DNA of 64,000 nt, taken from the NCBI GenBank assembly GCA_024138025.1, contig JAMXBD010002843.1, positions 1 through 64,000 on the forward strand. Reading direction: 5' to 3'. The notes below the pieces were generated by a model that had not been told where the DNA came from, did not search any database, and was given only the letters and a program-made list of their open reading frames with translations. Below are positions 12,960-25,679 of the stretch, piece after piece. Source of the stretch: Combretum micranthum. Taxonomy: Eukaryota; Streptophyta; Magnoliopsida; Myrtales; Combretaceae. The position numbers and the translations under genes are program-made. Position 1 is the first letter of the stretch. The number at the start of each line of letters is the position of its first letter.

Positions 12960-14484
12960 TTTAGTTGTAATACACAAAGGTTACTTTAACTAATGGTTTA
13001 TCATAATAATTTGTTAACCAATTTTAGATTCTAAAATCGTTCAACTAAATTTTGAAAACATTAGATTAAGCACCAAAAAAGTAAACTTTACAAATGATTG
13101 ATAAAAAAGCTATTTCATAAGTAAGTTAACATAGATAATTAATATTGATGAAAGCTGTCTCTTGTATCTTAAAAATACTATACCACCAAACAGAAAAACA
13201 ATATTTGGAAAACTATATACAAAATGGCTCACATTAAAGGCCACAATATAAAACAAGTTTGAGAAGTATCTTGAAAACCTTAGACACACAAAGAAAGTAG
13301 TGTACATGATCCTAATTGTTGATCTCATCAAGAAGCTCCTCATAGTCGTACATACTCTAATCATATAAAATCATCTCAGATCTATCATTACTTAAAAAAA
13401 TAAAAATGAGTTGAAGATTAGTATAGCAGCAACAATTTATACTTTAAATTAGTGTGGGAAAGCAAACAAAGGAGCACTCATACTCTAGCAACAAGATGGG
13501 AACTTAGGAGTTATAGTCATTACACATCTTTACCAATTCTAATCCATTGCATAGTTTAGTTTCACGAAGCCTACAATATTAAATTGTACAAGTGCAATTT
13601 CTCGCTAAAACTTGGTAAACGTTATCCTACTACTATTTCCTCTATCAATTATCGACTACGTTATCCTTAATGCCTTAACTGCTTAACTACTGTGTTGACT
13701 TCGTTTAGTAAGGTTGTCGCCCCTCGGCTATGGTCTAAATCAATCAATCAACCATTAATTAGCCATCTTTAAGTTTTAATTTATTTTAAGATGCCTATTC
13801 TAATCAAGCAACACATAAGGTACTACGTACTTGACATAAGATTAATAGTTTGAATAAGATCAAAAGATAGACTCAAAGGCAAATAGATATCTATTCAAAA
13901 GAAGATTATACATATAAGTGTGAAGTATATAGGTTAATTATCAAATAGATTATTCAATTATTCACTTAGTATTGGGCATATGTATAATAGGACCTTAATC
14001 AGTATTTTGAATTGAATTCATTTAGGATAATGAGCCCATTTGGTTTTAGATTAATCCTATAGGATAAGAATATTCTAAGTTTAATACTATTTAATGTGAT
14101 GACCTTTATGGAATTTATAATCAAGCCCATTAAAGAATATAATTATAATTTAGGTGGATTAGACTTAAATATTGAAAATAGACTCAACTAGAGTAAAATT
14201 GGAGATTAGACCTAGGAATTGGATATAAACCAAAATGAATTGAATTTTATTTTAATTTGAGCTATTGGGCCTTATAATCCTATTTAGGCCTTCTAAGAGT
14301 ATTTAATGATTTTGGAGCCCTAAAAAGTGAATTTGATCCCAAAACATATTTCATACCAAGAATTGAGTAGTGGACTTAAATAATTGAGTTTATGCCCAAT
14401 TAGATTAGTTTTTTGGTACTTGGCCCAAATTTGGTAATTTAAGCGTAAAAAGAATGTGCCATGCCTCGAACTAAGTTCCAGGCA
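12960..14484 (+). repeat. Dispersed repeat R1, copy B
   Basis: Aligns by landmarks with copy C, which directly follows it: 'caattttagattctaaaatcgtt' near 13018 matches 'aaattttagattctagaattatt' near 14564, then the 'atgagttgaagattagtatagcagcaaca' block, 'tagcaacaagatgggaacttagg', and AAGGTTGTCGCCCCTCGG at 13710. Shorter than C and lacking its 3' third. The minus frames at 13110-13364 and 14320-14514 lie inside it and are not genes. Confidence 0.6.
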
Positions 14485-17400
14485 TGTCAGCCGCCATGTA
14501 TAATACTTACGCATTCTACGTTAAGGCTAACATAATTTATAGTTTATTGTGATCGTTGCTAAACAAATTTTAGATTCTAGAATTATTGAATTAGATTTTG
14601 AAAACGACTAAGTTGCAACGGAAAAGAAATACATTTCTTTAAAAAGATTTATGAATATGCTACTTTCATGAGTAGATCATTATATATAGTAAATTTCTCA
14701 AATGATTTCCAAACAAGCTACTTATGCGAGTAGACAACCAGTTATAGATAAGTACCATACCACCAGGTATCTCAAAGTACACATTGTCTAGTATCTCAAA
14801 AGACAACCATAGGCTCATCGATATGCTCTCATCAAAATATAAGTTCGAAAAAAATGATTAATGACTTATGCCAACAGCATAGATAGTTCAACGTTCCTAG
14901 GCACTCAACTCGTTGGTAAGCTCCTTCGAAGTTATCCCATACCTAATAATTATAAGCATCCAGATCATCACCTGAAAAAGAAAGGAATGAGCCGAAGCCT
15001 AGTACGATAGCAACACAAGCACACACGAGATAGGCACACATGCCCATTCTATATGCAATGCAACAACTATAGTTTATATCTTTAAATTAAAGTATAGCAA
15101 AACAATAGTGGAGCATCACACTCCAGCAACACGCTGGGAACTTAGAGGTCCTGAGTAGCAACTGCTCAGGAGGTTGATATAGACAGCTCAAGTACTTATA
15201 TCCCCTGTAGGAATATCTAGTAAATAGCTTCATCTAGGAGCCACAGCCGTTATGCATCTCTATCCATATTAGTCCATTGTGATTAAGCAGAGTAACAGAG
15301 CCCATATATTAAATTGCTTAATACAACTTCTTTCCAATATGTATATACGTTACCCTGATACCGTCTCCCTCATCAGCTACTTGCCGAGTTACTAATAACC
15401 ATCATTTATCCAATGTCAATGATGGGGGGTGGCATAAGCGCCTAACTATAGTGTCGGCACCACCTAGTAAGGTTGTCGCCCCTCGGATCGGGTTGAATGA
15501 CCATACACAAGCAGCAAGCAATCATTAAAGCCGTCTTTAAGTATTAATTGATTTAGGATGCCTATCTTAGCAAGCAACACATAAGTCACTACAAACCTGA
15601 TACAAAATTTGTGCTTTGAACAATCAAAAGATAGACCAAAAGATAAAGCACAAGGCAGACTCCTAACAAATATTTGCTTCAAAGATTAATTCATATAAGC
15701 ATTTGAATCAATTATCAACTTATATCAAACTCGTATTAACTACTTAGTTTTCTAGCAAATATACATTTGAAACAACATACTCCTCTTGTTATCCATAATC
15801 CAACCTAACATTTTAATCTAAGCAATTACAAGTTAATATGATCATATAAGTGTTCTCTAGTTTGATTAACAAATAAGTATAAGTTGTTGATCTTTGAAGA
15901 ATTTGCAAACCAATACTAGTTAGATTAATAGCTAAATATAAATTATTGGACTTTAAAGAATTTACAAAGCCAATATTAGTTAATAAATTTATATGAACTC
16001 AATTTAGTCAAATTGGATATAATTAATCAATCAAGTTCATTTTATATTCAACTTAATCAACTAAACCCTTTTTATGCTAATTAGATCTTTAAAATGGTAA
16101 TTTAAATAACATATCCTATAATTAATCTAATAAATTTTTATTAATTCAAATAACTCCTTTAAAATATAATTATTTTATTTATATTATTTATAATCTATTT
16201 TTACATCTAAATATGTTAATGAATTTAAACTAGTTTCCTATTATGTTTATATTATGTTAAAATACCACATTTATTCCTATTTTATTAAATAAATTCCTAA
16301 AATCAAAATAATTAATTATTCATCTTAAAATTCATATTTAAATATGTGAACACATTATTTATATTTATTTCATAGTTATTTGATTAGAATTAATTTACCT
16401 TAGATTCCAATATTCCATTTCTAATAGAAAAGTAGTGTGTACCCTAACTTTAATAAATCGATTCACTATTTTAAACACGGGCTCTTAAGCTTAAATTTTT
16501 ATGTAGATTACCTAGTCCATATGCTAACATGTTCATAAGCTTACCTGGCCTAAACTAATTAGTTAATTAGGGTTTTAATTTCAATTTCATCTAATATGGT
16601 CAGAAACAGGGGATAGCACTGGCGACCAATTGGTTCGATCAAATTTGACGTAATATCCGACCAGTTCTTGTCCGGTTCTTTACACAAAATTAAAGTAGAC
16701 ATCTCAAGATTTTAAACTATTGTAATTTCAAGACTTATCTTGAAAATGAATTGTTATGGTATTTTTATGGATTTTGGGAGATGATTTTGAGAGGATTTTT
16801 GGAGAGGAAGGGCTGCTAAAAATGGAGGAGCAAATTAAGGTTTTCTAAGGCTTTTTTTTTTTTAATAGTATTTTAGGTCATGTAAGTTCCATTAGGTTTG
16901 TGGGCTTTTTGGTCATTTTAGTCTTCTCCTAGGTGTAGAAATCTTCTAGAGTTGGTTAAGGTCAATTTAGTCTTTTTCCACACTTGATATTTTCTTGTGT
17001 TTACATTGTAGATATTTAAGGGGCAATTTAGTCTTTTCATAGATGAAGAAACCTTCTTGAAGTGGCTAAGTTATTTTAGTCTTTTTATAGGTTATATTTT
17101 TCTAGACATTGAGATTTTGTATCCTGTGTGAGGGTGTATGATAAGAAGATAATCTAATGGGCTTTATGAGCTTGATTCATGGGCTTGAATGTAATGTTTA
17201 TTGATTTAGGTTTTAGATGATGAATTAGGCTTTTAGTTTGGGCTTTAGGTATTTAGAATTGGAAATTAAGAAATAAGAAAGAGAATTAGCTAATTCACAT
17301 TAGAAATTGATTTATGAATATAATAAAAGGAAAATTAATATCTTACTTGAATTTAAGGTTTTAGGGGCTTAGAAATTTGTATTTGAAAACAAATATTTAG

Positions 17401-17703
17401 ATTTAAATTTCTAGGATTTAAGGAGTTGGAATTTAAGCTAAAATATATAAATTGGATATTTAGGGTTTTAGATGATTAAACTTGATTAATAAAGTTCATT
17501 TAATAATTGGAAAGTTTTGATTAATTTGAATTTGTCGAAATAGGTTATTGATAATGCTTAATAGGTTAAATTAGGTATTTATGGCATTAGAATTTCTATT
17601 TTCAATTAAATTCCTTTTTTATTCCTAATTATGTTAAATTTTCAAAATTTTCACTTACACAATTAACGTTTTTAGCGTCGATAGGTCAAATTAGGGTATT
17701 ACA
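14485..17703 (+). repeat. Dispersed repeat R1, copy C (best preserved, 3.2 kb)
   Basis: Starts TGTCAGCCGCCATGTATAAT at 14485, close to the starts of copies D (20755) and E (59981, minus). Landmarks follow in order: 'gagccgaagcctagtacg' near 14990, 'acgctgggaacttagaggtc' near 15131, 'ctgctcagg' near 15166, and AAGGTTGTCGCCCCTCGG at 15469. A GC-richer block at 16595-16680 replaces the tandem core of copy E. It ends ...GGTCAAATTAGGGTATTACA at 17703. The TG...CA ends suggest a long LTR or a complete non-autonomous element. No coding frame was recognised inside. Confidence 0.6.
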
Positions 17704-18289
17704 CTCAAAAGATTTAGAAAATGCTAAATTTCATGATTACATATTTGGAATTTTTATTTGAGCTCTAGTTTAGTAGATATCAATCAATTTCTATTTCTAT
17801 CATGTATTTTTCAACCCTAGTAATTCGTGCAAACTATCGTTTACTATCTAACAGACTCTAATAATTAATCGGGTCATACTATACTTGATATTTATAATCT
17901 TAGGTGTATAGTTAGTGAGTTATTGACACGAGTCTAATCTAAATTTAGGTTAAGGTTTAATTTTAGTGAATTAGTAATTTTGGTAATTCAACTTGAGAAA
18001 TTGGTTTCAAGTTGATAATTGAAAGAAATTGAATAGCTTGGTATGTTGAAGATAGGAAAGTGAAGAAATTTGATAAGTTGAAATGGCTATTTGTGGTATT
18101 GGAATTTCTAATTTCAATTAAGTCTATTTACTCATTAGATTATCTAATTATATTCTATAGTTTATGAAAATCAATTAATTAAACTATCTAAATTCAATTA
18201 TTAATTTAAATTTAAAATAAGATTCAAAATTATATACATTTTCATAGTATTTAATTATCACATTCTTAATTTTGGTTGGTAAAATTCGA
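17704..18289 (+). repeat. Sequence following R1-C, related to 42846-43445
   Basis: Begins CTCAAAAGATTTAGAAAATG and goes on through 'tttatttgagctctagtttagtagat', 'tcaaccctagtaattcgtgc', and 'atcgtttactatctaac'. The same order of words is found twice in tandem at 42846-43445, also just after a 'gataggtcaaattagg' end. The block and R1 ends are therefore linked, as an LTR and an adjoining internal region would be. Confidence 0.45.
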
Positions 18290-18800
18290 GGTATTTCAGC
18301 ATGAATTTTGTATGTGATTTTATTTCAAGTCATTAGATCCTAAACCTTCTAAGGAAGACCCATTAGAGCGGTATAAATGCCAAAATAGCTAAAATTAGGT
18401 CATTGGACCTAAAGAATTTAACTAAGCCCATTTTAGTTATTGATACCTATTTTTAATTAATTTAAGTCAAGTTGGACATAAAATTATCAACTAAACTTAT
18501 TTAATTTTTAAAAGTCCACTATAAATCCAATTATTTAATTTAGTTCTACAATTAGATGATGGACCTAATTTTATTAATTTCGCAAAACTTATATTTATAT
18601 AATTTTAATATAACAAATAGTTCAATGATGCTACTTTTAATTTAATGATTTATATTATATTCTATCAAATTAATTTAAGTTCAATCTAGGGAATTAATTA
18701 ATTTGGTTCAAATCTAGCTTAATCGGTTTAGCCATATTTTAATTTAGCTAATTTGTCAATCAACTCGATTCAACTCCAATTACACAAAAGCAGACCCATT
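18290..18800 (+). repeat. R1 fragment
   Basis: Resembles copy C around 15900-16080: 'ggacctaaagaatttaactaagcccattttag' and 'aatttaagtcaagttggacataaaattatcaac'. Truncated on both sides. Confidence 0.4.
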
Positions 18801-19292
18801 CAGGGGTATATAAAGTGGTTTTGTGTCAAATTATATTTATTAAATTAAAATGGTGTGTTTCATAATTTTATTAAGCTGGCTTCACTTAAATTTTCTTGAC
18901 CTTTGTTTATTGTTATCTATATTAAATTTACTTGGATTTCCTCCATAATTTTCTCATGATCATTATATATTATTTTTTCATGTACGCAATATAGCTCAAC
19001 AAGCTACTTCCATATCAAGAAATATTAAATCAACTCTTACTTTATCCCTGCCTATGAGTGTCGATTATGCCCCTTACATAAGCTAATGTCATACATCAAT
19101 TGCTTCCCATAAATTGATGAGAGTTGTTGTACTTATTGAGCGCAAAGTAAAAAGGAACAGGTGCACTCCTTACCTATTATCCAAGGACAATAAGAACATA
19201 ATTATGAATTGATAAAAAACTTTATCCCTCTTTATTTTTTGTTTTTCCCGACCTGTCACTCATCCTTCTAAATCTCTCTTTTCCATGCTAAT

Positions 19293-19328
<36 letters not shown>

Positions 19329-20264
19329 TCAAAGCATCAACACTTTCTTCTCTTTTCCTCCTCTCTTCCATGCTGACAAGGAGTACGGATGCTAAGCAAA
19401 AATTTAACTTCAATCCTTGCCAACAAGCCTAGAACATCTCATGAAGTAAGTCTGCTAATTCTGGCTTAACCTCTCTAAACCTTATTTCTCAATTGTTATA
19501 TGGTATTTTAGGCTCATATGTTGTATTATCTCTATACAAAAAAACTTTTAGATTCATTGAAAATCTATAGCTTCTCTTCAAGCTTAATTAATATGAATTC
19601 TCATAGTACTTCTATTTTATAGGCTATGCCTTGTGATTTCCTTGATAGAATTCTAAAGGGATAATAAACATCCAATGAGCTTTTGGGATTGATAATAATA
19701 ACTATTTGTAATGTGTTATAGGAAGTAAACCAACAATGTAACATTTATTACATGTATCTTGTTTGATGGAAACATAAGAATGGAGAAAGCAATGGAATAC
19801 ATCAATTTACAAGTACTAAATAAGATTAAATTAAAGTGTTGTTAAGGAAAACTTTGTATATCTCTTAGCTTGGGCCGACATATAGAAATGAATGGGTTAA
19901 AGTAATGCTAAAATTTGATCCATTAGATTGATTGATCAATCAATTGGTTAAATTGAGTTTATGCAATTGCATTTTAGAACCCATAAGGAGAACTTAGAGG
20001 AGACCATGCATGAAGAGGGTTAGAAAACCAATACTTAACTTAGCAATAAAAGGTTATTGAAGCTTGGAAGCCGCATCAAATTAAATAGTGAATATGTATA
20101 TATAGCCTTTTGTTAAGAATTAGGAGCAAATAAACCAACAAACATGCAAAAACATTTTCTAGCCAAATCTAATGAGGGATGTTTCTGCCGATAATGACCC
20201 TATGCTAAAAATAATAGCAACATGTGGAACAACATCCAAAAACCTATAAAATGAACTATAGCAT
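18801..20264. other. Intergenic, no gene recognised
   Basis: Left flank of the copia element. Apart from the (CT)n tract at 19291-19330, nothing could be supported. Confidence 0.4.
19291..19330. repeat. (CT)n microsatellite
   Basis: A nearly perfect run of CT dinucleotides, followed by more pyrimidine-rich sequence to about 19370. Confidence 0.9.
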
Positions 20265-20722
20265 TGTCAGGAAATAGTTTGATGGATCTTTTCCTTTCTT
20301 TACTTTTTTCCATGTTCTCTATCCCATATGGAATATTTATAGCTTTCACTTTATGTTTTTATCGAAATGAACTTTGGCTCATGGTTAATTATGTTTCATA
20401 AAAGTTTTGAATAAAAGACCACACAAATTTGCCACTTGCCCGGCTCGATCAAGGAAAATTATTTTTACATTTGTAACTGAAAAATTCAATTGGATTGGTT
20501 AGGAGTTTTCAAATAATTTTTTTCCTTTCGGCAATAATGTTATGTTTTATAGATAGAGACAATTGAGATTTTGATAAAAAAAAAACCTTCCTTTTTAGGA
20601 AATTATAATTTTTGCTTATTCTGAGCTTCAGTCGTAAGTAAACTTGTTATGTGCTAGTTGTGTTAACCTTAGGGAGTGGACGGTGTTATCAATTTCACCA
20701 AAGTTATGTTGAAATTTTATAA
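20265..20722 (+). repeat. Copia 5' LTR, first part
   Basis: Matches 27701-28330: 'gatggatcttttcctttctttac', 'tttatgtttttatcgaaatgaac', 'cttccttttt...ttttgctta', then 'gttaaccttagggagt'. About 180 bp present in the 3' LTR (roughly 27895-28085) is missing here. Broken by R1-D; it resumes at about 23380. Confidence 0.75.
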
Positions 20723-20754
20723 GGACCCGACCCACTTAACCTATAGCTTAAGCA

Positions 20755-23380
20755 TGCCAAATCCCCTGATCATGCATAATACTCAAGTATTAGGAAATAC
20801 CCAAGTATTATATGTAATGTCGTCTAAAAAGAAGTGTTTGTAGTGATTGCTTGCTTAAAACAGATATAACATTCATATGATTTGAATTAAGAAATACTAC
20901 CACTATACTAACAGTGGGTCATCACATATACACAAAATATACATCACAGACATTAATTGAAGGTCTCCCAAGGATCATAAAAAACATATAAAACTTACAT
21001 ACAAGCAAGCTATATTACATATACCACTTAAAATAAAATTACATTTCAAGGCTTAACAAATAAGCCTAGACACTTCACAAAATTACATCAAAAGTTTTAA
21101 ACAACTACTACTAGGTCACACTCCTAATCATCCATAGATGTCTCTTAGTCAGTCCCATAGCCCATATCGTCATAGAGCTCATCATCATAGTCACCTGCAA
21201 GATAGCAGCATGAGCCAAAGGCTTAGTACACAATAGTGTAAGCAAATATGTATGCCATGCATACTTAACTAAATGCAATGCAACAATTTACAATAACTTC
21301 ATTATCTTTAGTTAAGTGAGTAAAACAATACTGGAGTATTCAAACTCTGATTCAAGCTTGGGAATTCTGGGGGTCCTGAGTAACAGCAGCTGCTCAGAGG
21401 GTTGATATAGATAGACCGGATACCTATATCTCATATATCTAACTGATAAAGATTAGTAATAGCTTCATCTAGGGTTCACACTCCTTTATATACTCCACTC
21501 CCCATCTATAACATCATTTAGTTTAACAATCCCATAATCGTGAACTAAAACATATTATTTCCTCCCGAGTCTAAGTAGAGATATACCGACATAATTAACC
21601 CCATTAGCTATCCACTTAGCCATTAAATGAAACCACCATCGCATCATGGTGAACCATTACATCATGGATTTGAGTCATTAAATCGTAAAAAATATTTGGG
21701 CTAAGCACCTACACTACCGTGCCATTGCATCATGACAAGGTTGCCGTTCCTTGGATTAAACACTACTCAACCATAAACCATTTCAATAAACTTTTCATTA
21801 GTTTTTAATTAAAGTCAAACTTGAATATGCCTATCCTAAGCAATAATCAATCAAATTATTGTGTACTTGGATTGGATTTAGAATCAAAAGAATTTCTCCA
21901 ACTGAGTATCTATCTCTGTTCCACACAAATCAAACCATATCAACATAACTATCTTAAGCCAAACTTATACTCACTAGTTTAAAAACTTAGGAAGTTATTG
22001 AATCTTATTTAAAAACAATTCAAAGTCATCACATAACATATATATATATATATCATATAACATTATACAAGGCAAATCCTTAATCAAAAAGTCATATATC
22101 ATGTATTGGAAGATGTTGAAAAAAGGTTAGAAAAATTAAATTTGCAGGGCCCACGCTGGCAATTTACACCGGCAGTATAAGACTAAATGCTGGCGGTGTA
22201 GGGGTTATGCGCTGGTGCCGTTGAAGCATCGTTAAAAAAATGCATTATGTACAAAATTTTGGATCATTATGCTAGCAATGCTTCGGCTGTGTACACCTCA
22301 ACGCGGTGGTGTTAAGGTCTAAGCCGGCAGAATTCAGGCAACCTTTCGAATGATCAGTAGCTAAATTTTTTAAGCCGGCACGTATGCTAGTGGCGTTCAA
22401 GGCGGCGTACACTACAGTTCATGTTGCATATTTCCTCTATTTTTCAAACACGAAATTTTTATATTTAACTATTCCAACTTCTTCTAAACCATAATATAAC
22501 TTTTCTAATACATGGTATAAGAACCCTATATCATCAAATACACATAAACTCCCTTCTAACATCTTGAAACACAAAACTCCTTCCACCATTAAACACACTT
22601 AGCCCTATAATTTCCTTCTTTCTTCACATTCACTGCTTCAACATGAATCCACTCTTCAATATAACTCAAAAATACCACTTCTCAACATACTACAACTCAA
22701 CACCATCTTTACACTTCTATAAACAAATCCTAAGCTATCTCAACATCACAATATAACAACACACATATATATCCAATAGCATTATATTTGACAGAAATTC
22801 ATGGATTAGAGAGAAATAAAGCATCTATACATATATAAACTTACCTTAATGTATATATGATGGTTGGGGATGGATTCTTGGTGTGTTGGGTGCAAGAATC
22901 TTGATTGGATGTTAGAAAATGTTGCCTTGCAAGAGTTACGAATTTCTTCTTAGGTCTATTTTTGGATGTCCAAAGTGTAAAAATAAGGCTTAATATAATC
23001 CATTATCATTGAATTTTGGGGTAGATTTTCTAAGGGGCTTTGGGCCTTAATTAGGCTTTGATTTTGGGCTTAATTTGGGTTTAATAAAGCCAAAACTTTG
23101 CTAGGTTTATGGACTAAAGTTTTGGTTTAAAACAAGCTTGGTTTATCACATAATATTCATTACAACAACAATTAGCATTAACATAATAATTGCTAATATG
23201 AATAAACTATCAACCTATGTATATTTACCATAGATTATTATCTAGTTATTACTTCATAACACATAAAATTATTTCAAACACCACAATTCACACTAACACG
23301 TACACACATATAACAATCAAATTTAGCATGCATTAAGTATGAATTTAAGACTTTGGTTATTTCCAATTTACTTTCAAGGA
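20755..23380 (+). repeat. Dispersed repeat R1, copy D, inside copia LTR
   Basis: Starts TGCCAAATCCCCTGATCATG, the R1 opening. Contains the landmark blocks 'agcagcatgagccaaaggcttagtac' (near 21204), 'gcttgggaattctgggggtcctgag' (near 21354), and AAGGTTGCCGTTCCTTGG (21737). A GC-richer block at 22145-22420 carries irregular repeats of 'GCTGGCGGTGTA'-like words. The copia LTR sequence resumes right after it ('gataatccccaacatagcttcata'), so R1-D entered the LTR. Confidence 0.65.
22145..22420. repeat. GC-rich hypervariable core of R1-D
   Basis: Irregular repeats built from CTGGCGGTGTA / CCGGCAG-like words in otherwise AT-rich DNA. It occupies the same relative place as the minisatellite of copy E (57575-58210), but with unrelated sequence. 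Confidence 0.5.
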
Positions 23381-23454
23381 AGGGGATAATCCCCAACATA
23401 GCTTCATAAACTGATAAGTCTTCTTACCTTTTTTCAGTTAATTTTTTTCTTACA
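23380..23454 (+). repeat. Copia 5' LTR, last part
   Basis: 'gataatccccaacatagcttcataaactgataag' mirrors 'gattatccaagacacagcttcaccaactgataag' at 28349-28382 in the 3' LTR. It ends about TTACA at 23454. Confidence 0.65.
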
Positions 23455-23471
23455 ATCTAAAAGCAAATCCT

Positions 23472-24410
23472 ATGGCTGTAACACGACAAAACACTTCTTG
23501 GTCTATCTAAACTTGAATCTCTTGATGGAACCAATTACAAAGGTTGGTCTTAAAATTTGGTCATACTTTTTTCAGCAACTAGAAGTTGATTACATCCTAT
23601 TTACTAATTTTCCATATGAAACTCCAACCATCGAAACTCCTGCTACTCCTTTCCTTACACCCTCATCAAAAAAGCCAAAACCTCTTAGGATAATACTTAG
23701 AAATAATTTGAGAAGACAATAAAACAATGAGATAATATGTAATGAATCACATGAACAACTTATTGTTTGATTTGTTTGTTAATTTGAAATCTGCTAAGGT
23801 CATTTGGGATATCTTGGAAACGAGATATGTGATTGATGATGTAGGAAAGAAAAAAATAAATTGTCAGAAATCGGTTGTAGTTTTAGATGGTTGATGCTAA
23901 GCCAATTATGCAGCAAGTTCACAAGTATGACATGTACTATATTAAAATATAACATGTCAAGTCTCTAAGTATGTATAATATACAGATATATTACACGTAA
24001 GGTTGTTTGGAAAATAAGTATTTATGTGAATTGCCTATTTAACCTGTTTAAACACATAGCTTTAAACAAAAACTACTCATCAATTAAATATATTAAACAG
24101 ACAATTCACATAAATACTTCTTTTTCGAATAACCTTACGTGTAATATATCCATATATTATACGTGGCTGGGGATTTGACATGTCATATTTTAATATAGTA
24201 CATGTTGGGTTCTTACAGAGTGGTATCCTATTGACTGATGTTTTCAATGAAGGAAGGAAGAAATGTGAGATCCTATAGGCAAATGTATAATTGGAAAAAA
24301 TTTCCATTTGCTTAGAGTGATTACAAAAATCATCTTAAGCATGAGAAAAACAATCTAACGCAACAGGAGTTGATTAGTCACATGCAAACTGAAGAGGCTA
24401 ACGGATTGAA
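23472..24410 (+). pseudogene. Copia gag (UBN2-type), broken by palindrome
   Basis: Gag capsid region of a Ty1/copia element. In shifting frames it reads LESLDGTNYKGWS, FFQQLEVDYILFTNFP, then (about 23745-23860) NHMNNLLFDLFVNLKSAKV with WDILETRYVIDDVGKKK, and (about 23885-23930) MVDAKPIMQQVHKYD. After the palindrome it resumes (about 24230-24415) with VFNEGRKKCEILQ, SDYKNHLKHEKNNLTQQELI and MQTEEANGLKK. These are the usual gag motifs of plant copia elements. At least two frameshifts and several stops make it non-functional. Confidence 0.75.
23931..24204. mobile_element. 274-bp near-perfect palindrome (foldback element) in gag
   Basis: The left arm starts CATGTACTATATTAAAATAT at 23931, and the right arm ends with its reverse complement at 24204; each arm runs about 115 bp with a short loop around 24050-24095. 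It separates two gag segments that are contiguous in the family, so it was inserted. Read inward, the right arm on the minus strand continues TGTCAAATCCCC.GCCACGTATAATA, which resembles the opening of R1 copies D and E. Confidence 0.8.
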
Positions 24411-24454
24411 AAAGTGAGCACATCCCTCTTCTTCCATTTCCATTTAAGCTAACC

Positions 24455-25409
24455 AGGGGTGTTCATGGTTCAGTTTGATTCGGTCTATGGGTGGAACTGA
24501 ACCAAACTATATTGAAACAGTTAGGTTTAGATTGAGGAACATTATTCAAGAATTAAAGTTACTTATTATTATATTAGGTCGTGTATTTAATAATTTCACA
24601 TATACATATTATTCCATTTTAAAAATATTTTTCAATGCGAATTTAAAGTAACATATATTTTTAATAAATTTATAACATGAACTAAAGAAAATCATTCTTT
24701 TACATTGATTCCATGTTTATTTATGATATTCTTTCCTCATAACATATTTAAATTCCATTGTGCTAATTAAATGATTGTGCATGTTTTAGACTCATTTATA
24801 TTTTTTTATTTTAATTTGATGCATGTCTACTAGTTTTAGGAACAATTTAAAATTAATAAAATAAGAAAACATATTAGGAAAATTTTGAGATGATTAAAAG
24901 ATTGTTTGTTTAATATTACTAAAATATAATACATTTAATGGTGTATTATGTAAAATATATAATACGAAATATATATACAACATTTATATTTATAAATAAA
25001 TAACATTAATGTGGTTAAAAATGTAATTTATATTTCATAAATTGGAACAGAATCACAATTTCTACAAATTAAAATCTTACTCAGTTCCCTTTCAAAGATG
25101 CATCTAAACACAAGAATGTTATTAGAATTCAGAATTATGATTCCATTTAAAGTTTATTATAACATACTATATACATATGTGATATTAGAGTGAATATCTA
25201 ATGTTTAAGAGTTATAAATAAATAAGATGGTTATTTTTTTTGTTTGTTTTAATATGAAGCTGTTTGAGTTCGAGTTTAATGGCTTGGTTCGATTCGATCT
25301 CTTGAACCGAACTGTAACTATTTAGACTCTTCCTGAACCAAATCGAAATATAAAAGAATCGCAATTTGTGGTTTGGTTTAGTTTGGTTCAATTAATTGAA
25401 CAGCTCTAA
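24455..25409. mobile_element. hAT-like non-autonomous element in copia
   Basis: Flanked by an 8-bp direct repeat AGCTAACC (24447-24454 and 25410-25417). Ends are imperfect inverted repeats: AGGGGTGTTCA on the left, AGAGCTGTTCA on the right read from the other strand. The subterminal parts carry GGTTCGGTTTGGTTC-type words. No transposase was seen. An 8-bp duplication with a TAG/CAGGG-like start is typical of hAT elements. Confidence 0.75.
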
Positions 25410-25529
25410 AGCTAACCTTTATTGAATTTGTTGTCACAATTAATAATAGATTTAGTAAGAAAGGAAAGAGGGGTAGCCAATAGAGAAAGCAATATAGCAA
25501 AAAATGATGAGAAAATCTAGAAGAAATAG

Positions 25530-25625
25530 GTAGCTTGCTTTGTTTATGGCAAAGTTGGTCATAAGGCATACCGATGTTACCAAAGGAAGAATAAACCAAA
25601 TTCGAGCATGAAACTAGTACCCTAC
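25530..25625 (+). pseudogene. Copia gag zinc knuckle
   Basis: Reads ACFVYGKVGHKAYRCYQRKN. The CX2CX4HX4C knuckle has its second Cys replaced by Tyr (CFVY). It belongs to the same copia gag, downstream of the hAT-like insertion. Confidence 0.75.
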
Positions 25626-25679
25626 CTTCAACCTGCACCTTGACCTATCCTCGTCGAAATAGATGACATAATTATTGTT

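Noticed and set aside
22145..22420. GC-rich block as a coding exon
   Set aside because: No frame is open for long, and it sits in the hypervariable core of R1-D.
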